From the NCBI GenBank assembly GCA_965217205.1, contig OZ244254.1:3286001-3350000 (forward strand): a stretch of DNA of 64,000 nucleotides. The letters run 5' to 3'. The notes beneath the pieces were generated by a model, which saw only the letters and a list, made by a program, of their open reading frames with translations, was not told where the DNA came from and did no database searches. Source of the DNA: Maricaulis sp947259345. Its GTDB lineage: Bacteria > Pseudomonadota > Alphaproteobacteria > Caulobacterales > Maricaulaceae. This document shows, in pieces, positions 34,260 to 43,472 of this stretch. Numbering within the stretch: the first letter of the stretch is position 1; each line of letters begins with the position of its first letter. The position numbers were made by a program, and so were the translations under genes.

Positions 34260-35242
34260 GCGAGGGCTGCGCGCCAGGCCGACGGCGACTGACCCGCTAT
34301 TTCCTTGAAGGCACGATTGAAATTTGATCGCGTTTGGAACCCGCAATCGAGCATGAGTTCGACAAGTGGACGCTTCGGCGTCTCCAGCATCAGGCGCTGG
34401 GCTTCGGTGACCCGATAGGTCGTCAACCAGCGGCTGACCGACATGCCCCAGCGGTCGTTGACCGTTTCGGATATCTGGCGCTGCGGGCAGCCGATTTGCC
34501 GGGCGAGGCGCGCGACCGTGAGTTCGGCATCACGCCATGGCTCACGGGACATCATGTGCGCTTCCAATCGCTCCGGGAAACCAAGTGCCGGGGTTCTCAA
34601 TCGCGCCCTCATCCAGGCGACCGGACCATTTTGATGCAGGCTCGAATAGAGGAAGTAGACGAGGAAGCCGATCAGGCCGGCGAGCGCGATCATGAGTCCA
34701 ATTGACGCTGAAAGCGGTGTCGAGCGCATGACCTCAAACGCGATCACGGCATCGCTGATCGCCATAGCCGAAAGCCAGCTGCCGAGCATGACGCCCCAAC
34801 GGCGCCGCGCGGGCGCAACCATCCTCCGCGCAAGGCCGAACGTCGCCATCGCGTATCCGATGGTGATCGCAAAAATCACAAGGTCGACAAGCCATCCCGT
34901 TCCCAAGGCCCGGTGACTTTCCAGCCACTGCGATACCACGAGCGAGGCGGGGCCGATCAGATGCGCGAGGTCGCCCCATTTCGGCAGGCCGGGCGGCCTC
35001 ACGAGGGCGCGTGCATGCAGGAAAATCAAGCTCGGGAAGCCGGCCGCCAGCGCAGGGCGAATCAGGTGGATCGAGGCTGATTGCCCGCTCGTTGCGAAGC
35101 TGGTCAATCCATGCATGACGGCGAGGAGCGCAAAGGCGGCGGCGAGCCAAGTGTGCGCTACCCTCTGCTCGCCTTTCAACGATGCGAGATAGAGCGACAT
35201 GAGCGCGGTCAGGGCGACCGAAACGGGCAGCAGCCAAATCAT
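34244..35242 (-). CDS. AraC-family regulator with N-terminal membrane domain
   Basis: 332 residues: about seven predicted membrane helices (residues 1-215, beginning MIWLLPVSVALTALMSLYLA) followed by an AraC/XylS DNA-binding domain (SREPWRDAELTVARLARQIG, then LMLDCGFQTRSNFNRAFKE and the closing G-x-S-P-x-x-W-R). Membrane-bound AraC proteins sense external or membrane signals. Start placed at the ATG before the first helix; a 200-codon upstream extension overlaps the divergent gene and is not plausible. Probably controls the divergent amidohydrolase lipoprotein gene. Confidence 0.85.
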   Translation of the reverse strand: MIWLLPVSVALTALMSLYLASLKGEQRVAHTWLAAAFALLAVMHGLTSFATSGQSASIHLIRPALAAGFPSLIFLHARALVRPPGLPKWGDLAHLIGPASLVVSQWLESHRALGTGWLVDLVIFAITIGYAMATFGLARRMVAPARRRWGVMLGSWLSAMAISDAVIAFEVMRSTPLSASIGLMIALAGLIGFLVYFLYSSLHQNGPVAWMRARLRTPALGFPERLEAHMMSREPWRDAELTVARLARQIGCPQRQISETVNDRWGMSVSRWLTTYRVTEAQRLMLETPKRPLVELMLDCGFQTRSNFNRAFKEIAGQSPSAWRAALAKGRP

Positions 35243-35344
35243 GCGCTCATGTAACGATGTCTGATTGCGATGTCCAAGATCGCGATCGAGGACGCATGGA
35301 TTGGCGGGCGATCCTATCACAGCGGCTTCACTGAGGAGATTCCC

Positions 35345-36904
35345 GTGCAACGTCATCCATCTATCCCGCAGCTGTTTGATAGAACCAGTCTGCGCACTCT
35401 CGCGACGCTGCTTTGCGCCGTGCTTGCTGCTTGCCAGTCGGCTCAGCCATCGGCTCCGGACCCGAGCTATGATCTGATCGTTCGCGGCGCGACGATCGTG
35501 TCCCCGGAAAGCCCCCATGATGGGCAGGTCCTGGACGTCGCCATCCATGCTGGCCGTATCGCACGAATCGGTGATTTGCAGGCAAGTGACGCGCGCGAGG
35601 TTATCGAGGCTGATGGCCGTTTCCTGCTGCCTGGACTGATTGATGGCCATGTTCATCTTTATCATGCCACGGGCTTGCGGCGCCGTGATACGCCCGATTT
35701 CGATGCCTTGCATGGTGCTTATCTGCGCCAAATGCCGCGAAGCTATCTTTTCCATGGCTTCACCACTGTGGTGGAGCTCAATGCTGATCCCGACACCAAT
35801 GCGCAATTCCTGGAAGCGCCCGAGCGACCGCGTCTGATCCATTGCGGGCCCGGTGTGGTTCTACCAGACGGCTTCATGGCACTGGACGTGCCGGCTGATG
35901 CGGTGACCCGCGCTTTCCCCGCCCTGCTTCATGACCGATTTGGCCGAAACACGCTTGCCCCGGGTATGGATCCGGCAGACCATACGCCGGATGCTGTCCT
36001 CGACGTTGTCCAGGCGGCCGGCGGGCAATGTGTGAAGCTCTATTATGAAGAGGCTTTATGGTGGCCCGGAGGCGCGCCGGACTTCGCCCTGCCGTCTCTC
36101 GCCATCATGAGCGAAATCACGGCAGCCGCACGGGCTCGTGGCATGCCGGTTCTGCTTCATGCAACCACACCGGCCGGCATCGAACTGGGCATTGCGGCTA
36201 ACATAGACATGTTCGCGCACGGCCCGTGGGAGTGGCCGCAAGACGGATTTGCCGCGACACGCCCCGGCGAGCAAATTTCCGAGACATTGACGGCTCTCGC
36301 ACAGACCGGGATCGGCGTGCAATCAACCCTGCGAACCCTGGCGAATACGGGCTCGCTCTTCCAGTCTGAGGTTTTGAATGATCCCGCTTGGCTGGATGTC
36401 ATCCCTGCGGAGATGCTGGGTCATTTGCGCTCGGGAGCCCAAGTTCAACGGGACGATTTCCTCTCCCGCTTCGGTCCGGTCATTCTCGCCTCCGGCCAGA
36501 CGGTGGAGGACATGCCAGCCCTGCAGGCCAATTTCTTTGGCCGTTACCAAACGCTCCTGGCTGACTTCCATCGCAGTGGCGGTCGGCTCTTGTTCGGCAC
36601 CGACACGGCGGTTGGTGGGTTCGGGTGGGCTTCACCGCCAGGCCTCGCCGGGTATTGGGAAATGCGTGACTGGGAGGCATCAGGCATTTCGCCCGAGGAC
36701 ATCCTCGCGGCGGCGACTATCCGCAACGCGCGTTCCTTTGGTCTGGCTGGTCAGCGGGGTCTGGTAGCCTCGGGGCAGGATGCTGACCTGCTCATCCTCA
36801 GCGCTGACCCGCGCATGTCGGTCTCGGCGTTTGAACACATCGAGATCGTAGTCGTGGAAGGCCGGCCGATCGATCGCGCCAGCTTGTCGGCGCGAGGTGA
36901 GTGA
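35345..36904 (+). CDS. Amidohydrolase-family lipoprotein
   Basis: 519 residues from a GTG preceded at good spacing by GAGGAG, which decides the start over an ATG 75 bases upstream. The signal ends in a lipobox LAAC (near residue 29). The amidohydrolase fold is shown by the metal motif GLIDGHVHLYHATG, later His in VLLHATTP and MFAHGPWEW, and the catalytic Asp in LFGTDTAVGGFG. The C-terminal DADLLILSADP is typical of imidazolonepropionase-like enzymes. Substrate unknown; probably a periplasmic hydrolase of a cyclic amide or peptide. Divergent from the membrane AraC regulator. Confidence 0.88.
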   Translation: MQRHPSIPQLFDRTSLRTLATLLCAVLAACQSAQPSAPDPSYDLIVRGATIVSPESPHDGQVLDVAIHAGRIARIGDLQASDAREVIEADGRFLLPGLIDGHVHLYHATGLRRRDTPDFDALHGAYLRQMPRSYLFHGFTTVVELNADPDTNAQFLEAPERPRLIHCGPGVVLPDGFMALDVPADAVTRAFPALLHDRFGRNTLAPGMDPADHTPDAVLDVVQAAGGQCVKLYYEEALWWPGGAPDFALPSLAIMSEITAAARARGMPVLLHATTPAGIELGIAANIDMFAHGPWEWPQDGFAATRPGEQISETLTALAQTGIGVQSTLRTLANTGSLFQSEVLNDPAWLDVIPAEMLGHLRSGAQVQRDDFLSRFGPVILASGQTVEDMPALQANFFGRYQTLLADFHRSGGRLLFGTDTAVGGFGWASPPGLAGYWEMRDWEASGISPEDILAAATIRNARSFGLAGQRGLVASGQDADLLILSADPRMSVSAFEHIEIVVVEGRPIDRASLSARGE

Positions 36905-36916
36905 TCGGGTTCAGCG

Positions 36917-37417
36917 CTATTTGCTGAAAGGCGCAAAGGCGCGGGCAACTTCCAGATAGACATCCCGTTTCCACGGAATAATGAGGTCAGGTATCTCGCT
37001 CAACTGGCCCCAGCGCCAGGTATCGAACTCGACTTCGGCGTGGGCTTTCAGGTCGATATCACCGTCGGTGCCCTTGAAGCGAAAAGCGAACCAGCGCTGC
37101 TTTTGGCCCAGATGGCGCTTCTTGTGGAAGCGGGGATCTTCGCGGACTTCCGGCGGATAGTCATAGGCCAACCAGCCGTCGATTTCTCCGAGATAGCTGA
37201 CCAGCCGGGACTGAATCCCGGTCTCCTCGGCAAGCTCGCGTAGCGCGGCGTCCTGGATATTCTCGCCAGGGTCGATCCCGCCTTGCGGCAGCTGCCAGTT
37301 CCACGGGCCCGGCGTGCTGTCGCGTCTTCCCAACCAGATTTCGCCAGCCTGGTTGAACAGGGCAATACCGACATTGGCCCGATGATGCGGGTATGGATCG
37401 GATGTTGTGGTTGTCAT
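36917..37417 (-). CDS. rppH: RNA pyrophosphohydrolase RppH (Nudix)
   Basis: 166 residues. The Nudix box is complete, GGIDPGENIQDAALRELAEE followed by TG, and RppH-type context is present: RANVGIALFNQAGEIWLGRR, WQLPQGGID and the late RWFAFRFKG. Removes pyrophosphate from 5' triphosphorylated transcripts to start decay. Its first base overlaps the last base of the deacetylase gene (position 37417), an operon pairing common in alphaproteobacteria. Confidence 0.94.
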   Translation of the reverse strand: MTTTTSDPYPHHRANVGIALFNQAGEIWLGRRDSTPGPWNWQLPQGGIDPGENIQDAALRELAEETGIQSRLVSYLGEIDGWLAYDYPPEVREDPRFHKKRHLGQKQRWFAFRFKGTDGDIDLKAHAEVEFDTWRWGQLSEIPDLIIPWKRDVYLEVARAFAPFSK

Positions 37418-38790
37418 CAGTGGCCGTTGGACGTCGACGCGCCGTAGCCATCGTCAGCAGTTGCTGCATCATTCGGGTCGCGTGCCCAGCGGTGGTCCGT
37501 GGAAGCCGTCGCGTCATGCGGCAAGGCGGCTTCCGCCTCTGCTGCCAAGCGGGCCTCCAGGCGGCGACGCGCCATGACGGCCGATGGGGGCGCAAGTTGA
37601 TAGCCTCGAAGGTCGAGACTGATGGCCCAGTCTCGAATCTGTTCAACGGTAGCCGGATAGGCAAAGCCGGTTCCGAGGGCAGAGCCATTCTGGATGGCCA
37701 GCGCTTCAAGCGCCAGCAGGCGCTCATCGATCGCGTCAGGCGAGAGGTCCTCATCCAGGATCCTGTCGGCAACCGCGTACTCGATATCGGTGGCGCCAGC
37801 GGCCGCCTCGATGGTCGAGCGGCGACCGGCGCCGTCGTGCAGGAATGCGACGCCGCGCTCCTCCAGCGTCCCGAAGACCTGGCGCATGGCGCCCTGTGAG
37901 GCCGAGAAGCGGGCCCCCAGATAATTGGTCACGCCGAAATAGCCGGTTGCGCGGCTAAGCACCCAGGCCAGGCGACGGCTGTTTTCTTCGGCGGTTCCGT
38001 CGGCCAGCAAGGTGTGCGGGCCGGGATCATTGTTGGGATAGTCGAAGGGCTCCATGGGCGCTTCGATGAGGACCTCGTGGCCGGCGGCACGAGCGCGATC
38101 AATCCAGGCCTGAAGATCGCGGGTATAGGCCGCAAAGCTGAGCGCCACTTCCGGCGGTAATTCGTTGATGGCAGCCTCGGTCACAGCCGTGTTGAGACCC
38201 ATGCCGCCAATCACGACGGCAATCGTGGGGGCGCCGGGATCGCCATGATAGGGCCGGGCATAGGCGCGAGACGGGCGTGAGCCATCGGCGGCGATGATCG
38301 GAAGCGGGCCGCCTGGCCCGGGTTCGGTCAGACCGGCGATGGGCGCGGCGGGCAGGGCATTGGGATTGGCAGCCGGCGCCGTGCTCGCGGTGAGACGGGC
38401 CTCTGCGTCAGCCGGGTCGGAGCCCGAGGTGTCAGACGAGCCGGGCTCGACGCGTGTGCTGGCCGGGGATTGGAAGCCTTCGCGGACACCAGACAATGTC
38501 ACTTCCTCGTCGCCGTCCGGGTCCAGGAAGCGAATGCCATCCTGTGGATCTGCCTGATCGGTGCGCATGGCTTGCTGGATCGGCTCCGGCACGGGTGCCG
38601 GTTCAACGCCGCGCACAGCGCTCGGAAGCGCTATTTCACCATTTCCAAATAGTGCGACACCCCCAATAGCCAAGCTCAAGGCTCCGGCCGCAGCCAGGCC
38701 CGCAAAGAGCGGCGCCCGCAGTGTGAGAAGCGGTTGGGCGTGGCGAAGAAGAGCGGTCGACATGGCGGCGGCACGGTCTGTGGGTTGCAT
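37417..38790 (-). CDS. Divergent polysaccharide deacetylase family protein
   Basis: About 457 residues. One N-terminal membrane helix (LFAGLAAAGALSLAIGGVAL), a Pro/Ala-rich linker, and a C-terminal divergent NodB-like domain with TIAVVIGGMGLNTAVTEAAI, LIEAPMEPFDYPNNDPG and FLHDGAGRRSTIEA. The family (DUF610/YibQ-like) lacks the full metal triad of true deacetylases; role unknown, perhaps envelope. Start options are TTG 38826, ATG 38790 and ATG 38763; 38790 is chosen. Encoded between ctpA and rppH, the conserved order. Confidence 0.85.
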   Translation of the reverse strand: MQPTDRAAAMSTALLRHAQPLLTLRAPLFAGLAAAGALSLAIGGVALFGNGEIALPSAVRGVEPAPVPEPIQQAMRTDQADPQDGIRFLDPDGDEEVTLSGVREGFQSPASTRVEPGSSDTSGSDPADAEARLTASTAPAANPNALPAAPIAGLTEPGPGGPLPIIAADGSRPSRAYARPYHGDPGAPTIAVVIGGMGLNTAVTEAAINELPPEVALSFAAYTRDLQAWIDRARAAGHEVLIEAPMEPFDYPNNDPGPHTLLADGTAEENSRRLAWVLSRATGYFGVTNYLGARFSASQGAMRQVFGTLEERGVAFLHDGAGRRSTIEAAAGATDIEYAVADRILDEDLSPDAIDERLLALEALAIQNGSALGTGFAYPATVEQIRDWAISLDLRGYQLAPPSAVMARRRLEARLAAEAEAALPHDATASTDHRWARDPNDAATADDGYGASTSNGH

Positions 38791-38917
38791 TTGGAGCGAG
38801 GTTTTCGGACCTCGCGGAAGTGCCAATGTGCCTGCCCCTGCTGTAAGAAACGGTTAACGGCGACAGGCTTTTACCCGCCGCCGTCATATCCGGTCCAACC
38901 TGTCGCGACTGTCAGCG

Positions 38918-40231
38918 TCAGGGGCGCAGTGAGGCCTGTTGGGTTTCCATGGCCGCGCTGAGAACCTCGACTGCGCGATGCAGCTGATAATCCTCATCCT
39001 CCGGCCAATCCGCCGGCGGTTGTTCAACTGATGCGATATCGGTCGTCTCGCGCTGGTCGCCATTCTCGTTTTCAAGCGCGCCGTCGAGGTCTGCCTCCGA
39101 GCCGATTTGCGGCACGCTGTGTTCCTCGTCCTCCTCCAACGCCCAGGCGGAAATCAGTTGGTCCGGGACAATTCCCGTCGCCTGGATGGAGCGACCTGCG
39201 GGTGTGTAGTAGCGGCCGGTCGTCAGGCGGAGGGCACCATCACGTCCACCACGCAGCGGGATAATGGTCTGGATCGAGCCCTTGCCGAAACTCGTCATGC
39301 CGATCAGCTCAGCACGCTCGCGGTCCTGCAGGGCACCGGCTACGATTTCGGCGGCACTGGCGGTACCTTCATTGATCAGGATTACGATCGGGACGCCGGC
39401 GAGGCGGTCGCCAGGACGCGCATTGTAGCGTTGGGTATCACGTGGATCGCGAGTCCGCGTCGAAACGACTTCTCCACCGTCCAGGAAGACATCGGTCACA
39501 CCAATGGCTTGGTCAAGCAGTCCGCCAGGGTTGAACCGCATGTCGATGATTAGGCCTGGAAGATCAGTGCCGAATTCGTCCCGCAATTCAGTCAGGCCCT
39601 CATGCACCATCTCCGTCGTACGCTCATTAAAGCCGGCGATGCGCATATAGGGCACGCCTTGTTCGATCCGGGTGGCCACGGTTCTCAACGGAATGGTGTC
39701 GCGCACGAGGGTGACGTCAAACGGGTCATCATCTTCACGGGCAATGGTGATGGTCACCGGGTCGCCAACCGCGCCCCGCATCAGGGCGACAGCTTCGTCA
39801 ACAGAGATGCCGACGATGGCATCGCCATCAACGGCGATGATGCGGTCATTGGTGCGCAGACCGGCGCGCTCCGCCGGTGTATCGGCAATCGGTGAGACGA
39901 TGGTGATGTACTGGTCACGCCGGACCACCTCCATACCCAGCCCGCCATATTCGCCGCGCGTGGTCACCCGGAGGTCTTCATAGGCGTCCGGACTGTGATA
40001 GGCGGAGTGCGGGTCGAGCGATGTCAACATGCCTTCGATTGCGGCCTCGATAAGCTCGGCCTGGTCGGTGTCCGACACATAATCGGCTTCAATCCGGCTG
40101 AGCACATCGCCAAAAAGCTCGATCTGGCGGAAGCTCGCCGACCGGTCTTCCTGGGCGCCCTCAGCGGACACCGCGATGGCGACCGCGCCTACGGCCAGAG
40201 CCACCATCGAAACGAAGACATTGATACGCAT
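38918..40231 (-). CDS. ctpA: C-terminal processing peptidase, S41 family
   Basis: Periplasmic serine protease, 437 residues with N-terminal signal/anchor (MRINVFVSMVALAVGAVAIA). PDZ domain about residues 90-170 (GLGMEVVRRDQYITIVSPIA), then the S41 core: NPGGLLDQAIGVTDVFL, the nucleophile region EGTASAAEIVAGALQD and the catalytic Lys in MTSFGKGSIQT. Processes the C-termini of envelope proteins and controls murein hydrolases. The acidic C-terminal tail (about 375-437) is variable. Forty-five bases after the envC-like gene. Confidence 0.94.
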   Translation of the reverse strand: MRINVFVSMVALAVGAVAIAVSAEGAQEDRSASFRQIELFGDVLSRIEADYVSDTDQAELIEAAIEGMLTSLDPHSAYHSPDAYEDLRVTTRGEYGGLGMEVVRRDQYITIVSPIADTPAERAGLRTNDRIIAVDGDAIVGISVDEAVALMRGAVGDPVTITIAREDDDPFDVTLVRDTIPLRTVATRIEQGVPYMRIAGFNERTTEMVHEGLTELRDEFGTDLPGLIIDMRFNPGGLLDQAIGVTDVFLDGGEVVSTRTRDPRDTQRYNARPGDRLAGVPIVILINEGTASAAEIVAGALQDRERAELIGMTSFGKGSIQTIIPLRGGRDGALRLTTGRYYTPAGRSIQATGIVPDQLISAWALEEDEEHSVPQIGSEADLDGALENENGDQRETTDIASVEQPPADWPEDEDYQLHRAVEVLSAAMETQQASLRP

Positions 40232-40276
40232 GCAAACTCGCGTCCTTTGAGCGCGATGGGTCAGACCCGGGTGCGA

Positions 40277-41482
40277 TCAGGTCCGGAACCACGGGCCGGG
40301 ATCGATCGCATCGTCATTCCGTCTCAGCTCCAGATACAAGTCCGGTGCCGGTTGGGTGTTTTCGGACATGGCGCCCACCGGCTCCCCGGCAAGGACGCTC
40401 TGACCGACACTGGCATACGTCACGGACATGCCTGCCAGCACAACATAATAGCCGTCGCCGACATTGAGTATCAAGAGACCGCCGTATGTGTTGAACGGTC
40501 CGGCGAACTCGACGCGGCCATCGAAGGGAGACACTACCTGCGCCCGAGGGCGGGTCCGAATGAAAATTCCTTCAGATGCTGTGCCATCTTCGGCCATATC
40601 TCCGTACTCCCGCACAATTTCGCCGGCAGCGGGCGGGCGCAGACGCCCTCGCGCATCGGCAAAGCGCAGCGTCTCGAGTGGTGCGGTCGGAATGCGGGCG
40701 GACACGAGCTCGCGGGGCGGTCTGGGTCGCGGGGCAGGAACCCCCGTCTCAGGCGGCTGCCGGCGTGGGCTCAGGGTCGGCATCACCTCCGCCATGCGGG
40801 ACAATTCACCGATCAACGAACGGATCGAGCGGGCGCGCTGGCCTGCAGTGCTCGAGGCCTCCAGAAAGGCGACGGCTTCATTTCGGCGTCGTGCTTCCAG
40901 CGCTCGACGCTCCGCGATCAGCACTTGCAGCTCCAGTCGCTGGGATGAGAGCGCCTCCTCAGCAATGTTCAGCGTCGCCCGCTCGGCTTCGATCGAGGCT
41001 CGCACTTCACGCAATTGTGTAAGTTGCCCGGCGATCAGGTCGGCCCTGTCCCGAAGCGCCGGCGCAATCTCCGCCATCAAGGCAGCCGCACGTGCAGCCT
41101 CCGCCGCGTCGTCGGGTGCAGCCACTACGGCAGGCGGGGTCTGGCTCTCAATTCGCTGGATGGCTGCGAGAATATCGATGAGGCTTTCACGATCCTCTGT
41201 CAGCCGCTCCAGGAGGTCTGTTTCCTCCCGCGTCAGTCGGTTCAGCTGCTGTTCTGCGCTCAAGGCCGCATTCTCGCTCGCTCCGACCCGCTCACCCAGA
41301 TCAACGAGCTGGCGTTGCATCAGCGCGACCTCATCGGCCAGTTCTTCAGCTTGGCGACGTGCTGCTTCTGCGCGCGCTGCGGCGGCCTCCTCTTCCTGTT
41401 CCAGACGAGCGGCTTCGTCCGGGTCCGGTGGACTGGCGGGTTGGGTCTGAAGGATCAGGAGGGCGGCAATCAGGCTCAACAT
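40277..41482 (-). CDS. envC: Murein hydrolase activator EnvC-like protein (degenerate M23)
   Basis: 401 residues: signal-like N-terminus, a long coiled coil (about 20-215) rich in Glu/Ala/Arg, and a C-terminal LytM/M23 domain with VVSPFDGRVEFAGPFNTYGG and YYVVLAGMSVTYASVGQSVL. The catalytic His-x-His of active M23 peptidases is absent, in line with EnvC proteins that activate amidases without cleaving murein. Conserved placement between rlmH and ctpA. Confidence 0.88.
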   Translation of the reverse strand: MLSLIAALLILQTQPASPPDPDEAARLEQEEEAAAARAEAARRQAEELADEVALMQRQLVDLGERVGASENAALSAEQQLNRLTREETDLLERLTEDRESLIDILAAIQRIESQTPPAVVAAPDDAAEAARAAALMAEIAPALRDRADLIAGQLTQLREVRASIEAERATLNIAEEALSSQRLELQVLIAERRALEARRRNEAVAFLEASSTAGQRARSIRSLIGELSRMAEVMPTLSPRRQPPETGVPAPRPRPPRELVSARIPTAPLETLRFADARGRLRPPAAGEIVREYGDMAEDGTASEGIFIRTRPRAQVVSPFDGRVEFAGPFNTYGGLLILNVGDGYYVVLAGMSVTYASVGQSVLAGEPVGAMSENTQPAPDLYLELRRNDDAIDPGPWFRT

Positions 41483-41513
41483 GGCGGAAGGCTAGCTCGC
41501 TACCGGCTGGCGC

Positions 41514-41984
41514 TCAATCACGATGGTAAGGCGTGCCAGCGAGAATGGATATGGCACGGTAGAGCTGCTCGGCGAGCATCACGCGCACCAGTTTGTGCGG
41601 GAAAACGGCCGGGCCAAACGCCAGCATCAAATCCGGCGGGGGCAGTAGGCTTCGGTCGTGACCGTCGGCGCCGCCAATGCAGAATACGGCCTCACGACAT
41701 CCTTCATCGCGCCATTGGCCGATATGCCGGGCAAGCTGTCGCGAGGACAGGGCCTTGCCGCGCTCATCAAGGAGAACGAGGCGAGTGCCGGGCTCAAGAC
41801 TCGCAGCCAGTGCTCGGCTTTCTTCGCTCGCGCTCTTGAGTGAGCGGTTGTCGATCTCGGTTTCTAACAAGGGGCCCAGGCCGATCGGACGACCGGTCGC
41901 GGTGCCGCGACCGGCATAGTCATCGACCAGGTCTCGTTCGGGGCCGGATTTGATCCGGCCAAGGGCCGCGATACGCAGCTTCAC
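41514..41984 (-). CDS. rlmH: 23S rRNA (pseudouridine1915-N3)-methyltransferase RlmH
   Basis: SPOUT-class methyltransferase acting on helix 69 of 23S rRNA. 156 residues with a GTG start immediately following the rsfS stop (TAG then GTG). The knotted SAM-binding fold is indicated by TRLVLLDERGKALSS, FCIGGADGHDRSLL and the C-terminal LVRVMLAEQLYRAISILAG ending HRD. Full length for the family. Confidence 0.96.
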   Translation of the reverse strand: MKLRIAALGRIKSGPERDLVDDYAGRGTATGRPIGLGPLLETEIDNRSLKSASEESRALAASLEPGTRLVLLDERGKALSSRQLARHIGQWRDEGCREAVFCIGGADGHDRSLLPPPDLMLAFGPAVFPHKLVRVMLAEQLYRAISILAGTPYHRD

Positions 41985-42395
41985 CTAGGAAGCCGAAGCG
42001 CCTGGCTCGACCGACCACATTTTCTCCAGGTTGTAGAATTCCCGGACTTCAGGTCGGAACAGGTGAACAATGATGTCGCCAACATCGATCAGGACCCAGT
42101 CATTGGTCTGGGTGCCCTCAATACGGGCCTTCCCGCTGCCGGCATCCTTGAGCTTGCGCACAAGGTGATCGGCCAGCGAGGCGACATGCCTTGCCGAACG
42201 ACCTGATGCGATGATCATGATATCGGTGATGGATGATTTTCCACGCAGATCAATGGCGACGACGTTTTCCGCCTTGTCGTCATCGAGCGAGTCGAGGATC
42301 AGGGTTTCCAGGGCCTCGACGGGGCCGTCATCGCCGGTGACGCGAACGGCAGCTGCCGTTTCCTGCTCAGCGCGGCGCGATAATTCCGTAGACAG
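41985..42395 (-). CDS. rsfS: Ribosomal silencing factor RsfS, CTG start
   Basis: Binds ribosomal protein L14 and blocks subunit joining. The conserved domain includes LILDSLDDDKAENVVAIDL, SSITDIMIIASGRSARHV and THE later NDWVLIDVGDIIVHLF. The first ATG in frame (42218) would delete the N-terminal third of this domain. Between the in-frame TAG at 42402-42404 and that ATG there is no ATG, GTG or TTG; the only fitting codon is CTG at 42393-42395, preceded by GAGAGG nine bases upstream. That gives 136 residues, normal for the family. Stop abuts the rlmH GTG. Confidence 0.88.
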   Translation of the reverse strand: MSTELSRRAEQETAAAVRVTGDDGPVEALETLILDSLDDDKAENVVAIDLRGKSSITDIMIIASGRSARHVASLADHLVRKLKDAGSGKARIEGTQTNDWVLIDVGDIIVHLFRPEVREFYNLEKMWSVEPGASAS

Positions 42396-42437
42396 GGTCT
42401 AAGTCCTCTCTGTCATCCAAACACAGACCTCACTGTA

Positions 42438-43442
42438 TCACGCTTTGTCGGCCGGTTCGAGCCAATGTAGCGTGAACAGATCAGCCGGGTCGGACCAGGA
42501 ATGCAGGACATCGAAACCCACTGATTCTGCTAGGGAAGTGAAGCTCTCCGGTGTGAACTTGTGGGAGTTCTCGGTGTGAATGCTCTCTCCCTCGCGCAGT
42601 TCGAACTCTTGCCCCGACACCGTAAAGTGCAGGTCACGGATGGCGACCAGGTGCATCTCGATGCGAGCCTTCTGCGCATTCCAGACGGCTTCGTGGCGCA
42701 AGGCCGATGGATCAATCCTTCCGTCCAGTTCTTCATTGATCCGGTCGATCAGATTGAGATTGAAGCGGGCGGTTACTCCGGCGCTGTCGTCATAGGCCGC
42801 GACGAGGCGGTCGGGATCCTTCACACGGTCGGCGCCAATGAGAACTGCATCACCGGGGCGCATGGCGCTCCGAAACCCGGCCAGGAGCTCGCGCGCGCCA
42901 TCCGGCTCGAAATTGCCTATCGTGGAGCCCGGAAAGAAGATGAGCCGCCGACCGCTTTCCAGTGTGAGATGATTGAGATCCAGGCCCTTGGTGAAGTCGG
43001 CGCAAATCGCCCCGACTTGGAGATTTGGGTAGTCTGCGGCAATCTCCTGGCACGCGGTCTCAAGGTGCTCGCCTGAAATGTCGAGGCCGACATAAGCTGC
43101 GGGTTCGGTGAGGGCATTCAGAAGCTTCCGGATCTTCACGCTGGATCCTGAGCCCGGCTCGATCACAACCGCGCCCGGCCCTGCGAGGGCCGCTAGCTCC
43201 GTTCCGATCTGGTCAAGAATATCCAGCTCGGTGCGCGTAACATAGTATTCCGGGAGCTCGGTGATCTCGTCGAAGATCGCCGAGCCTTTGGCATCGTAGA
43301 AATAGACCGGCGTCAATTGCTTCGGGACTCGCGAGAACCCGTCCAGCACATCAGCCAGAAAATCGCCGGCCGGTGGATGCTGGTCGTCGTAAAAAGCAAG
43401 CGCTGCGTGAGCGCTCGGGCGGCCGGAGACCCGGTCGTGCAT
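42438..43442 (-). CDS. egtD: L-histidine N-alpha-methyltransferase EgtD
   Basis: First enzyme of ergothioneine synthesis, making hercynine from histidine with three SAM. 334 residues. Recognised by the N-terminal PVYFYDAKGSAIFDEITELP block with EYYVTRTE, SAM motif VVIEPGSGSSVKIRKLL, LIFFPGSTIGNF and the C-terminal substrate segment with FTLHWLEPA. No egtB partner is in the window. It lies between nadD and rsfS, which are normally neighbours, so it has been inserted into that cluster. Confidence 0.93.
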   Translation of the reverse strand: MHDRVSGRPSAHAALAFYDDQHPPAGDFLADVLDGFSRVPKQLTPVYFYDAKGSAIFDEITELPEYYVTRTELDILDQIGTELAALAGPGAVVIEPGSGSSVKIRKLLNALTEPAAYVGLDISGEHLETACQEIAADYPNLQVGAICADFTKGLDLNHLTLESGRRLIFFPGSTIGNFEPDGARELLAGFRSAMRPGDAVLIGADRVKDPDRLVAAYDDSAGVTARFNLNLIDRINEELDGRIDPSALRHEAVWNAQKARIEMHLVAIRDLHFTVSGQEFELREGESIHTENSHKFTPESFTSLAESVGFDVLHSWSDPADLFTLHWLEPADKA

Positions 43443-43472
43443 GGTATTATCCTGTCGGCGTCGTCTGGAAGA

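Noticed and set aside
35243..35842. 200-codon N-terminal extension of the AraC-type regulator
   Set aside because: It overlaps the start of the divergent amidohydrolase gene, whose own start has a good ribosome-binding site, and the encoded sequence is not protein-like.
38800..38820. Small palindrome (CGAGGT/ACCTCG) upstream of the deacetylase gene as a terminator
   Set aside because: No T-tract and it lies inside the possible coding start of the gene; treated as chance.
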